Notes: a model not told the origin generated them from the letters alone. Counted from the first letter of the stretch, positions 20,225 to 29,584 are shown. The stretch: 64,000 bases of DNA from Ectopseudomonas chengduensis (GCF_015712065.1 NZ_JACFYZ010000001.1:1054001-1118000); one strand, 5' to 3'. Numbers and translations: made by a program.

Positions 20225-20755
20225 ATGTTCGAAATCCAGCCCATCGACCCCGCCTACTACCGCCAGCAGACCCGCCGCAGTACTGCTGTGATCGCGGTCA
20301 TCTTCGTGGCGCTGGCCATGCTCTGCGCCACGCTGAGTACGCAGGTGTTCGGCACGCCCGGTGGCGACAATTTCAAGTGGAACCTGCTGGGTGTGCTGGC
20401 GGGGCTCGGCCTGACCATTGCCCTGGTGCGCCAGCGACTCTGGGCGCGGCCGTTCATGGCCCCGGCCGTTTACGGCTGGCGACTCAAGCGCAGCCTGATG
20501 CGTGTCACCAACGTGATGCATCACGTCAAGGCGGGCGTGGCCCAGGACGATGAAACGGCGATGAAGCTGCTGCGCTTCTACCACCTGGGAGTGACTCAGA
20601 TGCATCAGCTCGACGGCAACTCCAGCGAGCTGAGCCAGATGGTGCGCGAGATCGACAGCCATCGTGAGGCGATGGAGCAGCAGGGGCTGGACATCGAGCA
20701 GACGCGGCTCGACCTGGTCTGGCTGGAGCGAGTGAAGGCGTTCAACGCGGCCTGA
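20225..20755 (+). CDS. DUF3087 family membrane protein
   Basis: 176 residues with two membrane helices near 20-42 and 55-75, then a helical cytoplasmic tail containing FYHLGVTQMHQLDGNSSEL. Matches the DUF3087 family widespread in Pseudomonas. Function unknown. The ATG at 20225 begins the conserved MFEIQPIDPAYYR segment. Confidence 0.85.
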   Translation: MFEIQPIDPAYYRQQTRRSTAVIAVIFVALAMLCATLSTQVFGTPGGDNFKWNLLGVLAGLGLTIALVRQRLWARPFMAPAVYGWRLKRSLMRVTNVMHHVKAGVAQDDETAMKLLRFYHLGVTQMHQLDGNSSELSQMVREIDSHREAMEQQGLDIEQTRLDLVWLERVKAFNAA

Positions 20756-21085
20756 TCAGTGGTCCAGCGACAACTCCTGCATCTGACCCTGCCAGATGTT
20801 CTGGTGACGGCGCGCGATCACCAGGCAGTCACCCTTGCCGACTACGCTTAGCTCCTGTCGCCCACCGAGCGCCCAAAACCCGCTGCGCCCCGCGCAGGAC
20901 CAGCCGCCGGAAGGACCGCCATGGTTGGCCATCAACACCCCGAGGGACAGTTCACGGGCATAGCCTTCGAGCAACTCGCTGTCATGCGGGTAACCGTTTT
21001 CGCTGATCAGCGCACTGGTCGCGTAGACCCCGGCGCCGAGTTCGACGGCAGTTCTGGTAGGGCTGTCGCCCTTACTCTGAGACAT
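20756..21085 (-). CDS. Hypothetical protein
   Basis: 109 residues, cytoplasmic, no recognisable domain. Gly/Ser-rich middle part with GGPSGGWSCAGRSGFWALGG. Its stop lies directly next to that of the DUF3087 gene, so the two converge without a spacer. ATG at 21085 has AGGGA just upstream; ATG at 21097 lacks a site. G/C-ending codon use supports a real gene. Confidence 0.6.
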   Translation of the reverse strand: MSQSKGDSPTRTAVELGAGVYATSALISENGYPHDSELLEGYARELSLGVLMANHGGPSGGWSCAGRSGFWALGGRQELSVVGKGDCLVIARRHQNIWQGQMQELSLDH

Positions 21086-21201
21086 ATTCCCTGACATTTG
21101 CCGTTGCGCATCTCCGCCGCTTAAAGGTTTTTGAAAGGTTCGCCTCTTAGCCTCCGCACGCGCCTTTCGCGTGCCTTACAAGAAAAAGAGGAGAAAGCGG
21201 T

Positions 21202-22512
21202 TTGTTGACCCTGATTGGCCTGTTGACCATCTGCAGCCTGGTTGTGCTGCTGCTTATCGGGCGCATGTCGCCTGTTCTGCCATTGATCGTGGTGCCGTTG
21301 CTCGGCGCTCTGGCCGCGGGCTTTGGCCCGGAGGCGATTTCCGGTTTCTTCACCGATGGCATCGGCCGCGTGACGGCGATTGCCACCATGTTCGTGTTTG
21401 CCATCACCTTTTTTGGCGTGCTGCAGGACACCGGGCTGTTCCGCCCGCTGATCGGCGGCATGGTCCGGCTGACCCGTGGCAACGTGATCGCGGTGACCGT
21501 GGCCACGGCGGTGATCGGCATGCTGGCGCACCTCGACGGCGCCGGCGCCACCACCTTCCTGCTCACCGTTCCCGCCTTGCTGCCGCTGTACAAGCAGTTG
21601 CGCATGAGCCCCTACCTGATGCTGCTGTTGCTGGCGATCGGCGCCGGCATCTTCAACATGCTGCCCTGGGCCGGACCGCTGGGCCGTGCCTCGGCCGTGA
21701 CCGGCATCGAGGTCACCGAGCTGTGGCGTCCGCTGATCGCCATCCAGGGTATCGGTGTGGTGTTGTTGGTAGCCCTGGCGGCGCTGCTGGGTTGGCGTGA
21801 GCAGCGCCGTATCGCCGCCGGCAAGAGTGGGGACGAAGGGGTACTGGTGGAAACCAGCACTGATTTGCATGAGCCAAGCGCCGAGGAGCTTGCACTGGAG
21901 CGCCCGCGTCTGCTGTGGGCCAACTCCGCGTTGTTCCTGGCGGTGCTGGTATCGCTGTTCTCTGGCGTGCTGCCGGCCGGCTATATCTTCATGATCGGTC
22001 TGTGCCTGGCGCTGCTGATCAACTATCCCGGCGGCAAGGCGCAGATGCAGCGTATCTCCGCCCACGCTCCGGCTGCGCTGAGTATGGGCATGATCATCCT
22101 GGCGGCGGGCTCGATGCTCGGCATCTTCACTGGCACCGGCATGCTCACGTCCATTGCCCAGGACCTGGCGCAGGTGCTGCCGGCACCGCTGGTGGGGCAG
22201 ATGCATATCGTGCTGGGGCTGTTCGGCCTGCCGATGGAGCTGATGCTGAGCACCGACGCCTACTACTTCGGGCTGCTGCCGGTGACGCTGGAAGTGGTCG
22301 GCGCCCAGGGCGTCGAGCCGGCCAGCGTGGTCTATGCGCTGACCATCGGCAACATCATCGGCACCTTCATCAGCCCGTTCTCGCCGGCACTGTGGCTGGC
22401 ACTGGGTCTGGCCGGGCTGGATCTGGGCCGGCACATTCGCTATTCGCTGTGGTGGATGTGGGGCTTCTCGCTGGTGCTCTTCGGCGCGGCCTGGGCACTC
22501 GGTTTGTTCTGA
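21202..22512 (+). CDS. CitMHS-family citrate (metal-citrate) transporter
   Basis: 436 residues with about 12 membrane helices and no signal peptide. The sequence pattern (GRMSPVLPLIVVPLLGAL at the N-terminus, GAGATTFLLTVPALLPLY, PLGRASAV, and TDAYYFGLLPV near the C-terminus) fits the CitMHS family, which imports citrate with a divalent metal and protons. It starts with TTG at 21202 (or 21205) behind GAGGAG. It may belong with the GntR regulator and organic-acid genes that follow. Confidence 0.9.
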   Translation: MLTLIGLLTICSLVVLLLIGRMSPVLPLIVVPLLGALAAGFGPEAISGFFTDGIGRVTAIATMFVFAITFFGVLQDTGLFRPLIGGMVRLTRGNVIAVTVATAVIGMLAHLDGAGATTFLLTVPALLPLYKQLRMSPYLMLLLLAIGAGIFNMLPWAGPLGRASAVTGIEVTELWRPLIAIQGIGVVLLVALAALLGWREQRRIAAGKSGDEGVLVETSTDLHEPSAEELALERPRLLWANSALFLAVLVSLFSGVLPAGYIFMIGLCLALLINYPGGKAQMQRISAHAPAALSMGMIILAAGSMLGIFTGTGMLTSIAQDLAQVLPAPLVGQMHIVLGLFGLPMELMLSTDAYYFGLLPVTLEVVGAQGVEPASVVYALTIGNIIGTFISPFSPALWLALGLAGLDLGRHIRYSLWWMWGFSLVLFGAAWALGLF

Positions 22513-22537
22513 CAAGCGCTGCTAGCACTGCATCTCA

Positions 22538-22561
22538 CGCCCGGGCTTGCCCGGGCGTTTT
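22538..22561. terminator. Rho-independent terminator between convergent genes
   Basis: Perfect stem gcccgggc (22539-22546) / gcccgggc (22549-22556), extended by one C-G pair, followed on the plus strand by TTTT. It ends the citrate transporter transcript and may also serve the converging gntR gene. Confidence 0.85.
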
Positions 22562-22583
22562 GCATTCAGCGTGCTGAAAATTG

Positions 22584-23321
22584 TTAGCTGATTTCCACCT
22601 GGTAACGGAAGTTCTCCGCCGCCGCGCGTGACAGGCGATATTCCAGCGGCGTGCGGTCGTAGCCCAATGCGGTGCGTTCGATGACCACGCTCGGGCTGGC
22701 TTCGGCCACATCCAGAATGGCAGCGAGCTCTGCATCGGCTGCGGAGACGGTAAGGGTTTCCTGGGCCGAGGCGATGCGCTGGCCGCAATGCTGCTCGTAG
22801 AAGGGATAGAGCAATTGCGGGAAGTGGTCGGCGGCGATATCCAGCAGGGCGCTGAAGCGCGAGGCGGGTAGCCAGATACGTTCATGGAACAGCGGGCGGC
22901 CGTCGATCAGGCGCAGGCGTTGGAGAAAGACGCAGGGCTCGCCTTCGCCCAGTTTCAGGGCCTGGCTGACGGTAGCGTCGGCACGCACCTGACGGCAGTC
23001 GAGGATACGGCTTTGCGGCACCTGAGGCTGGCCGCTGGCGCTGACCTGACGAAAGAAGCGAAACAGCGAGCCGTCGAAGTTCGGCCTCCGCACGAAGGTG
23101 CCGCGACCCTGGGCACGCAGTAGCAGGCCTTCTGCGACGAGGGTTTCCACCGCCTTGCGCACCGTGCCGACGGCCACGCCGTAGTGGCGGGTCAACTCCG
23201 CTTCGGTGGGGATGGCTTCCCCAGGCAGCCATTCGCCTGCGGCGATCTTGCCCAGCATTTCGTCGCGTAACCGCTGATACAGCGGCAGGCGTTCGTCCTG
23301 TCCCAGAGCCGTGGTGCTCAT
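22584..23321 (-). CDS. GntR-family (HutC/UTRA) transcriptional regulator
   Basis: About 245 residues. The N-terminal winged helix-turn-helix shows PLYQRLRDEM, GEAIPTEAELTRHYGVAVGTVRKAV and GRGTFV. The C-terminal UTRA effector domain (about 90-240) has FHERIWLPAS and TPLEYRLSRAA. A repressor of the HutC subfamily responding to a small organic ligand. It is divergent from the hydrolase and permease at 23492-25661 and convergent with the CitMHS gene, so it probably controls this organic-acid locus. The start could be 23321, 23330 or TTG 23336. Confidence 0.9.
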   Translation of the reverse strand: MSTTALGQDERLPLYQRLRDEMLGKIAAGEWLPGEAIPTEAELTRHYGVAVGTVRKAVETLVAEGLLLRAQGRGTFVRRPNFDGSLFRFFRQVSASGQPQVPQSRILDCRQVRADATVSQALKLGEGEPCVFLQRLRLIDGRPLFHERIWLPASRFSALLDIAADHFPQLLYPFYEQHCGQRIASAQETLTVSAADAELAAILDVAEASPSVVIERTALGYDRTPLEYRLSRAAAENFRYQVEIS

Positions 23322-23390
23322 AAACCTCATATCCAAAAGTCAACCGGCCGTCACTTTACCACTGGCCTGCAGATTGACAGCACTCGATCT

Positions 23391-23421
23391 CTGTAGATAC
23401 AGTCATCTAATCATATATATG
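23391..23421. promoter_or_regulatory. Candidate GntR operator in divergent intergenic region
   Basis: Two dyads: ctgtagatacag (23391-23402, arms ctgta/tacag) and the perfect palindrome catatatatg (23412-23421). Both sit in an AT-rich stretch between gntR and the hydrolase gene. Position and symmetry suit a GntR-family operator. This is inference from position only. Confidence 0.4.
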
Positions 23422-23491
23422 AATATATGTTTTACAAAAAAGAGTCACTCGTACCGGCGGCTCGTACAAAAAACGACAGAGGTATCGCTTC

Positions 23492-24322
23492 GTGACGCCC
23501 ATGCCTTATGCCGCAATCACCGGCATCGACACCCACGCGCACATCTTCCGCCAAGACCTGCCCATGGTTCCCGGCCGCCGCTACAGCCCCAGCTATGACG
23601 CCAGCGTGGAGCAGTACCTGGCCCACCTGGAGGCTTGCGGGCTGTCCCACGGGGTACTGATCCAGCCCAGCTTTCTCGGTACCGACAACCACTACATGGT
23701 CGCGGCGTTGCAGCGTTTCCCGCAGCGTTTGCGCGGTGTTGCGGTAGTCGACGCGCAGGTCAGCGATGCCCAGTTGGATGAGTTGGCCGCTGCCGGCGTG
23801 GTGGGCGTGCGCCTGAACCTGATCGGCAAGGTGCTGGAGGACTACACCGGCCCGGCCTGGAACGGCCTGTTCCGCCGCCTGGCGCGACGCGGCTGGCAGG
23901 TGGAGATCCAGCGTGGTTTCGACGATCTGGCGCTGATCGTGCCGGCGATTCTCGAGTCAGGCGTCACCCTGGTGATCGATCATTTCGGCCTGCCGGCACC
24001 GAGCGTGCAATTGGACGCTGCGCAGCATCACGCCTTCTTCGATCTGCTCGACCAGGCGCCGGTGTGGATCAAGCTGTCGGCGGCCTATCGCAGCCAGTCC
24101 GATCAGGCCCGTGCCCAGGCCATCGAAGCGCGCCTGCGTGAAGCCTGCGGTGGAGTAGGGCGATTCCTCTGGGGCAGTGACTGGCCCAACACCCAGTTCG
24201 AGTCGCAGACCCGTTACGATCAGCAGTTCGCGCTGCTCGAGGCCCTGCTGCCCAACCCCGAGGAGCGCCGTCGCGTTCTGGTGGACAACCCCGCAACTCT
24301 GTTCGGTTTCGCCTCGGCGTAA
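23492..24322 (+). CDS. Amidohydrolase-2 family TIM-barrel hydrolase
   Basis: 276 residues. The metal-dependent hydrolase signature begins DTHAHIF, then VGVRLNL, VIDHFG and LWGSDWPNTQ with the metal-binding aspartate. The closest families are 2-pyrone-4,6-dicarboxylate hydrolases and related lactonases acting on organic acids. GTG at 23492 has GAGG 9 bases upstream; ATG at 23501 is an alternative. It is followed 37 bases later by a dicarboxylate permease, so the pair likely takes up and opens a lactone or acid. Confidence 0.88.
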   Translation: MTPMPYAAITGIDTHAHIFRQDLPMVPGRRYSPSYDASVEQYLAHLEACGLSHGVLIQPSFLGTDNHYMVAALQRFPQRLRGVAVVDAQVSDAQLDELAAAGVVGVRLNLIGKVLEDYTGPAWNGLFRRLARRGWQVEIQRGFDDLALIVPAILESGVTLVIDHFGLPAPSVQLDAAQHHAFFDLLDQAPVWIKLSAAYRSQSDQARAQAIEARLREACGGVGRFLWGSDWPNTQFESQTRYDQQFALLEALLPNPEERRRVLVDNPATLFGFASA

Positions 24323-24359
24323 CCGTCGCTCACATCAGAACAACAAAAGGAATCAAATC

Positions 24360-25661
24360 ATGATGAGCCTGCTCGTCGTCGCCGCGATCGTCCTCGCCGT
24401 CGCGTTGGGGTACACCACCAAGATCAACATCGGCCTGTTCGCCATTGCCTTCGCCTACCTGCTGGGCTGCTTCGGCATGGGCCTGAGCCCGGGCGACATC
24501 ATCAACATGTGGCCGCTGAAGATTTTCTTCGTGATCTTCTCGGTCTGTCTGTTCTACAGCTTCGCCACCGTCAACGGCACCCTGGAAAAACTCGCCGGGC
24601 ATCTGCTGTATCGCTGCCGTGGCGTGCCGCACCTGCTGCCCTATGCCATTTTGCTGACCTCGGGGGTTATCGCTGCCATGGGCGCCGGTTACTACACCGT
24701 GCTGGCCTTTATGGCGCCGCTGACCCTGCTGCTGTGCCAGCGTACCGGCATGAGCCTGATTCTCGGCGGCATGGCGGTGAACTATGGTGCGCTGGCCGGG
24801 GCCAACTTCGTTTCCAGTCAGAGCGGCATCATCTTCCGCGGCCTGATGACCGGTGCCGGCATGCCCGAGAGCGAGGCCTTCGTCAATGCCCTGGCGATCT
24901 TCGCCAGCACGGCGATCATCCCGGTGCTGGTTATTTCCGCCTTCGTCTTCCTCGGTGGCCATGGCCGCAACCTGAAGAATACGGTGCTCGCCGCCGATCT
25001 GCCGGAGGCCTTCAATCGTGAACAGAAACTGACCCTGCTGCTGACTCTGCTGATGATGGTGTTGGTGCTTGCCGCGCCCTTGGCGCTGCTGGCCTTTCCG
25101 GACAACGCCACGGTCAGGTTCGTCAACAGCAAGGTGGATATCGGCCTGATCGCCAGCGTCTTCTCGGTGATCGCACTGCTGCTCAAACTGGGTGACGAAC
25201 GTAAGGCCATCGCCTCCGTGCCCTGGGCCACGCTGATCATGATCTGCGGCGTCGGCATGCTGATCTCGATCGCGATCAAGGCCGGCACCATCGACGCCCT
25301 GGCGTCCTGGATCGGCGGCAACATCCCACCGTTGATGGTTCCGGTGGCCTTCGGTGTGGTGGCGGCACTGATGTCGATCTTCGCCAGCACCCTCGGTGTG
25401 GTGACGCCGGCACTGTTCCCCATGGTCCTGCCGTTGGCAGCGTCGATGTCGATCGATCCGATGATCATCTTCATCGCCATCGTGGTCGGTGCCCAGGCCA
25501 CCTCGATCTCGCCGTTCTCTTCCGGCGGCAGCCTGCTGCTGGGCTCCTGCACGGACGACAAGGTGCGCTCGACCCTGTTCTCGCAACTGCTGCTACGCGC
25601 CGCGCCCATCGGCTTCGTCGCCGCGATGCTGTTCAACCTGGCGCTGACTTTCCTGTTCTGA
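24360..25661 (+). CDS. MatC/SLC13-like dicarboxylate permease
   Basis: 433 residues with about 11-12 membrane helices. The N-terminus (KINIGLFAIAFAYLLG, then FFVIFSVCLFYSFATVNG) matches the dicarboxylate carrier MatC N-terminal domain, and the C-terminus has the SISPFSSGGSLLLG loop of ion-transporter superfamily permeases. Probable uptake of a C3/C4-type dicarboxylate. ATG at 24360 has AAGGA 8 bases upstream. Second gene of the hydrolase operon. Confidence 0.88.
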   Translation: MMSLLVVAAIVLAVALGYTTKINIGLFAIAFAYLLGCFGMGLSPGDIINMWPLKIFFVIFSVCLFYSFATVNGTLEKLAGHLLYRCRGVPHLLPYAILLTSGVIAAMGAGYYTVLAFMAPLTLLLCQRTGMSLILGGMAVNYGALAGANFVSSQSGIIFRGLMTGAGMPESEAFVNALAIFASTAIIPVLVISAFVFLGGHGRNLKNTVLAADLPEAFNREQKLTLLLTLLMMVLVLAAPLALLAFPDNATVRFVNSKVDIGLIASVFSVIALLLKLGDERKAIASVPWATLIMICGVGMLISIAIKAGTIDALASWIGGNIPPLMVPVAFGVVAALMSIFASTLGVVTPALFPMVLPLAASMSIDPMIIFIAIVVGAQATSISPFSSGGSLLLGSCTDDKVRSTLFSQLLLRAAPIGFVAAMLFNLALTFLF

Positions 25662-25700
25662 TGTAAAGGGTTCTTCGTATAGTTGGGGAAGGTGTGAGTT

Positions 25701-26396
25701 GATACCGGACTGGCAAGTTTCTGTGCGTATCGCTTACTGGCTTAGCACTATCCATTACCGCGTCTGCTGAACGTTTGGGTTGCGCCCCTTACGGGCGCCA
25801 CACCTTTCTTGCTTGCCCAAGAAAGGTGTGCCAAAGAAGGGCACCCCGACATCCGGGTTTCGCTACGCGAAACTTCCCTCGCTCCGGCGCTGCTCCGGGG
25901 GCCGGCTTACATGGGCCATCCCTGGCCCATTAAGCCTTTCGCCGCATCCATGCGGCTCATCCCCCTGCGCAACACCTCCACTCGGCCTCCTGAAGGGGAC
26001 CGGGCCGCAAGCTTGCGTAATCTTCGCAAAATTGAAATTAGCGGCGTCTGGCTTTTGCCTTTGCTCTTCAACTGCGATGGGACAGACGACGCCCAAGTCC
26101 CCTTCAGGAGGCCGAGTGGAATCGCCGTGGAAGGGGTTGAGCGACATGGATGTCGCGAGAGCTGCGATGGGCCAGGGATGGCCCTTCGCAGCGTGCCCCT
26201 GGAGCGGTGATGGAGCGAGGGAACCCCGGCGTAGCCGGGGCCGTATGCAGGGGTGTGTTTCTTTGCTTACTTTCTTTGCACAAGCAAAGAAAGTGAGTCG
26301 CCCGTAAGGGGCGAAACCCATCAGTCTAGGCGACGCGTTAACGGATAGTGCCAGCACCGAAAGAACACACATAGTTGCCAGTCCGGTGCCATGCGT
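25701..26396. repeat. Long imperfect inverted repeat of about 700 bp
   Basis: The left arm (25701 to about 26000) and right arm (about 26097 to 26396) are reverse-complement relatives. The outer ends share ccggactggcaa, then a tggc/ttagcactatcc block and cgccccttacgggcg. The inner ends are an exact 20-base pair (25981-26000 with 26097-26116). A 96-base centre differs. Open frames inside are not gene-like. This fills the whole 818-base space between the permease and the next gene. Confidence 0.85.
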
Positions 26397-26423
26397 ATCC
26401 CCCGCGAGAGTACTAAGAACCTG

Positions 26424-26458
26424 AAAAAAGCCCCGGCATCGCGTGATGCCGGGGGCTT
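26424..26458 (-). terminator. Rho-independent terminator for the minus-strand gene
   Basis: Read on the minus strand: aagcccccggcatc / gatgccggggctt hairpin followed by TTTTTT. It lies 22 bases downstream of the ClpP-like gene's stop. Confidence 0.9.
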
Positions 26459-26479
26459 GCTTCACTTCAGCGGGTATCG

Positions 26480-27037
26480 CTATTTCAGTCGATAGCGTCG
26501 CAAATCATCCTTGCTCAGCAGACGCAAGCGCCCTGGCGCGACCTGATAGATGTCTTCCGCCAGGCCTACGTCGACACCCATGTCACGAAAGTACCTGGCC
26601 GGGCTGAACGGCTGGCTGCCATGGGCGGCCTGTGCCAGCGCCGAGTCACCAGCGGGGAAGGGTGGTCGGCGCAGGGCAACATGGCCGTTGATGGTGCGCT
26701 TGGTGCCGGCCGCGAGCAGATAAATGCAGCTGCCCTGGCATATGCCGGCTGAAGGTACCAGCGCCTCGAAGCCGGTTTCGCGCAGCAGCCGCCCCATGCG
26801 GATGGCCTCCGGGGCGCTGCCGCCGATGCTGTCGAGCAGCACCACCTTGCGCTTGTGCTTGCCCGGGTTGGCGCGCAAGCCCTGCAGCAATTTCTCGTAG
26901 TCGCCCGGAACTATCTCTTCGGAAATCTTCGCTGCCAGCATGCCGGCATTGGCTTCGACTTCCACCTTTGCCTGGGCGGTCATAGCGGTGAACAGAGTGG
27001 TGGCGATCAGGACGAAGCGTAAACGCTGGGCAATCAT
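26480..27037 (-). CDS. Periplasmic ClpP/crotonase-like protein (COG3904 type)
   Basis: 185 residues. A signal peptide (MIAQRLRFVLIATTLFTAMTA, cleavage at AQA) is followed by a ClpP-like fold: VLLDSIGGSAPEAIRMGRLLRE, then AGICQGSCIYLLAAG where the serine may be the nucleophile. COG3904-type predicted periplasmic proteins share this layout; their substrate is unknown. The start at 27037 is chosen for the signal peptide; the longer frame to 27100 adds a non-signal sequence. The gene lies 66 bases downstream of the MFS gene on the same strand. Confidence 0.8.
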   Translation of the reverse strand: MIAQRLRFVLIATTLFTAMTAQAKVEVEANAGMLAAKISEEIVPGDYEKLLQGLRANPGKHKRKVVLLDSIGGSAPEAIRMGRLLRETGFEALVPSAGICQGSCIYLLAAGTKRTINGHVALRRPPFPAGDSALAQAAHGSQPFSPARYFRDMGVDVGLAEDIYQVAPGRLRLLSKDDLRRYRLK

Positions 27038-27103
27038 CGGGTGGGGTACGCGATAGTGGCTCGGGAGGTAGACGATACCTGCCGGCGCACCATCTCGCAT
27101 CTG

Positions 27104-28303
27104 TCAGATTTGCCCGTCTTTGTGCTGCACCTTCCAGGCCCAGGCGAACAGCAGCAGGCCGCAGATTGCGGTGGCGGCGCCAATATAGCCGGTCACCGTC
27201 CAGCCCATGCCGGCGCTGATGGCCAGGCCGCCGAGCCAGGGGCCGAGGGCATTGGCAAGGTTGAACGCGGCGTGGTTGGAGGCGGCCGCCAGGGTTTGCG
27301 CGCCAGTGGCGACGTCCATCAGATGGGTCTGCAGCGCCGGGCCGAGGGCGATCATGGTGCCGAGGGCGAAGATCGCTGGCAGGATCGTCCAAAGGCTGTG
27401 CGCGGCGAAGGGGAAGACCAGCAGCACCAGCGTGCTCCAGGCCAGAATCCAGGCAACGGCGCGCAGGCGCAGGCGGTCGAACAGCCAGCCGCCGGCGCTG
27501 TTACCGACGATGCAGCCGGCACCGAACACGCCCATGGCCAGGGGAATCCAGCCGGGGCCGACCTGGGTGACATGAAGCAGGGTCGGCGCCATGTAGCTGA
27601 ACACGCAGAACATCCCGGCGAAACCGATCGAGCCGATGCCCAGCGCCAGCCAGATCGGTGCGCGGTTGAAGGCGCGCAGTTCACCCAAGGGGCTGCTGCG
27701 CTGCTCGTGCGGGTCGGCCGGGAGGAAGATCGCCACCATGGCAATGGTGGTGATGGCGATGATGCCGACCAGGGCGAAGGCGTAGCGCCAGCTCATGAAC
27801 TGGCCGAGCCAGGTGGCCAGCGGGTTGCCGATCAGAATGGCCACGGTCAGGCCGGCCAGCACCCGACTCACCGCCTTGGCGCGCTTGTGCGGCGGCGCCA
27901 TGGACGCCGCTACCAGCATGGCGATGCCGAAGTAGGCGCCGTGCGGCAGGCCGGCGATGAAGCGGAACATCAGCAGCGGCTCGTAGCCCGGCGCCAGGGC
28001 GCTGGCGAAGTTGCCGAGGGCAAAGCAGCCCATCAGCAGCAGGAGCAGGATGCGCCGCGGCAGGCGTGCACCGAGCAGGGCCAGTAGCGGTGCACCGACC
28101 ACCACGCCCAGGGCATAGGCGCTGATCACGTGACCGACCTGCGGTTCGCTGACGCCAAGGTCGGCGGCGACGTTGGGCATCAGGCCCATGATGGCGAACT
28201 CGCCGGTGCCGATGGCGAAGCCGCCGAGGGCCAGGGCGAGCTGAATGAGAAGGATCGCGCCCGGCGACAGAGGCGTCGCAGCGCTTGGGGAAGGCGTGTT
28301 CAT
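27104..28303 (-). CDS. MFS transporter (AraJ/DHA1 type)
   Basis: 399 residues with 12 membrane helices. GTGEFAIMGLMPNVAADL is typical of the AraJ/PbuE-like DHA1 branch that exports sugars, purines or drugs. The loop-2 motif GARLPRR is intact, as is the central cytoplasmic loop with ADPHEQ. It lies 75 bases downstream of a LysR gene on the same strand. The substrate is not predictable. Confidence 0.9.
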   Translation of the reverse strand: MNTPSPSAATPLSPGAILLIQLALALGGFAIGTGEFAIMGLMPNVAADLGVSEPQVGHVISAYALGVVVGAPLLALLGARLPRRILLLLLMGCFALGNFASALAPGYEPLLMFRFIAGLPHGAYFGIAMLVAASMAPPHKRAKAVSRVLAGLTVAILIGNPLATWLGQFMSWRYAFALVGIIAITTIAMVAIFLPADPHEQRSSPLGELRAFNRAPIWLALGIGSIGFAGMFCVFSYMAPTLLHVTQVGPGWIPLAMGVFGAGCIVGNSAGGWLFDRLRLRAVAWILAWSTLVLLVFPFAAHSLWTILPAIFALGTMIALGPALQTHLMDVATGAQTLAAASNHAAFNLANALGPWLGGLAISAGMGWTVTGYIGAATAICGLLLFAWAWKVQHKDGQI

Positions 28304-28378
28304 GAGTGACCTGGAGGGGGGAGAAGCAAGCGCGAAATTATAATCACCCAGCGCCCTGCTTGGGTATTGGCCGCCGCT

Positions 28379-29302
28379 CTATATCGGGCTTTGAGACGAA
28401 TGGTCGGCGTTGTTCAGGGCCTTCACGTAGTCGACGAAGGCGCGCAGCGGCGCCGGCACGTTACGTCTGCTGTGGTAGTACAGGTATGGCCCTTCGAAAT
28501 GCTGCCACCAGTCGTGCAGGATGGGTTGCAACTGGCCGCTGGCGAGATGCGCGGCGATGTATTCCTCGAAGGTGTAGAGAATGCCGTGGCCGGCGCAGGC
28601 CGCGGCGATCAGCAGATCCTGCGAGGAGCTGACCAGGCGCCCTTCGGGGGCGATGCGCAAGGTGCGTCCATCCTGCTCGAACTCCCAGACGCCGAGCTTG
28701 CCACTGGCGAAGCGGTAGCCGAGCAGGTGGTGCTCGTTCAGTTCGCCGGGATGTTGTGGCGTACCGTGGCGCTGCAGATAGCTGGGCGCGGCGACTGCCA
28801 TGAAGCACTGCCGGCGTGGCCCGATGGGGATGGCGATCATGTCCTTGGCCAGGCTTTCCTCGTAGCGGATGCCGGCGTCGTAACCGGCGCCGATCACGTC
28901 GATGAAGGTGTTGTCCATGTTCACCTCCAGCGCGATGCCGGGGTAACGCGCGAGAAAACCGTCCAGCAGCTGCGGCAGGATGTGCCGGGCGATTACGCCG
29001 GGCACATGCAGGCGCAGCGAGCCGACCGGATGCTGTGGGTCTTCCTGCAGGTCATTGAGTGCGGTGTTGATCTCGTCCAGCGCCGGGCGCAGGCGCTGCA
29101 GCAGGCGCGCACCGATTTCCGTCGGCGTCAGGCCGCGGGTGGTGCGGTTGAGCAGGCGCACGCCCAGCTCCTTTTCCAGGCGGCGTATACAGTCGCTGAG
29201 CGACGAGGCTGAGGTGCCGCGGCGCTGCGCTGCGGCACGAAAACCACCGGCCTCGACCACGGCGGCGAACAGGGCGATGTCGGACAGATTCGGTTGGCGC
29301 AT
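28379..29302 (-). CDS. LysR-family transcriptional regulator
   Basis: 307 residues. The N-terminal winged HTH (LFAAVVEAGGFRAAAQRRG, then LEKELGVRLLNRTTRGL) and a substrate-binding domain with GLPxG-like sequence changes are intact. It is closest in style to the CrgA/DmlR group that senses small aromatic or organic compounds. Oriented with the MFS gene downstream and divergent from the Tat-SDR at 29585; it may regulate either. Confidence 0.93.
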   Translation of the reverse strand: MRQPNLSDIALFAAVVEAGGFRAAAQRRGTSASSLSDCIRRLEKELGVRLLNRTTRGLTPTEIGARLLQRLRPALDEINTALNDLQEDPQHPVGSLRLHVPGVIARHILPQLLDGFLARYPGIALEVNMDNTFIDVIGAGYDAGIRYEESLAKDMIAIPIGPRRQCFMAVAAPSYLQRHGTPQHPGELNEHHLLGYRFASGKLGVWEFEQDGRTLRIAPEGRLVSSSQDLLIAAACAGHGILYTFEEYIAAHLASGQLQPILHDWWQHFEGPYLYYHSRRNVPAPLRAFVDYVKALNNADHSSQSPI

Positions 29303-29373
29303 GGGCGTTGGCTGGGCAATGACGAAGGTCCGATAATGCGGCGCAGCGCCCGCTTTGCCAATCCTGGGCTCTG

Positions 29374-29430
29374 TAGCCCGGATGAAATCCGGGAATGCAT
29401 GCCAATGGCCCCGGATTGCATCCAGGCTAC
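29374..29430. repeat. Inverted CCCGGAT-type intergenic repeat
   Basis: tagcccggatgaaatccggg (29374-29393) faces ccccggattgcatccaggctac (29409-29430). Same family as 8646-8807 and 55011-55032. It lies between the divergent LysR and SDR genes; the rest of 29303-29584 shows nothing else clear. Confidence 0.7.
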
Positions 29431-29584
29431 GGTTCGCGCCTTTGAAATACCAGGTAACTGTACGCCTGGCCGTATACCCTGTTCGGTCGTGACCGGCTTA
29501 TCGAACAGTCTTTCTGCTCGCACCCTATGTCCTGCGCCGTTGCCTGATTTGGCGCATCGAGCTAACGGATAGGAGGAAGCTGCA

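Noticed and set aside
25780..26307. 175-codon open frame inside the long inverted repeat
   Set aside because: Its sequence is made of the two repeat arms, is Pro/Ser/Lys-rich without structure, and has no ribosome binding site.
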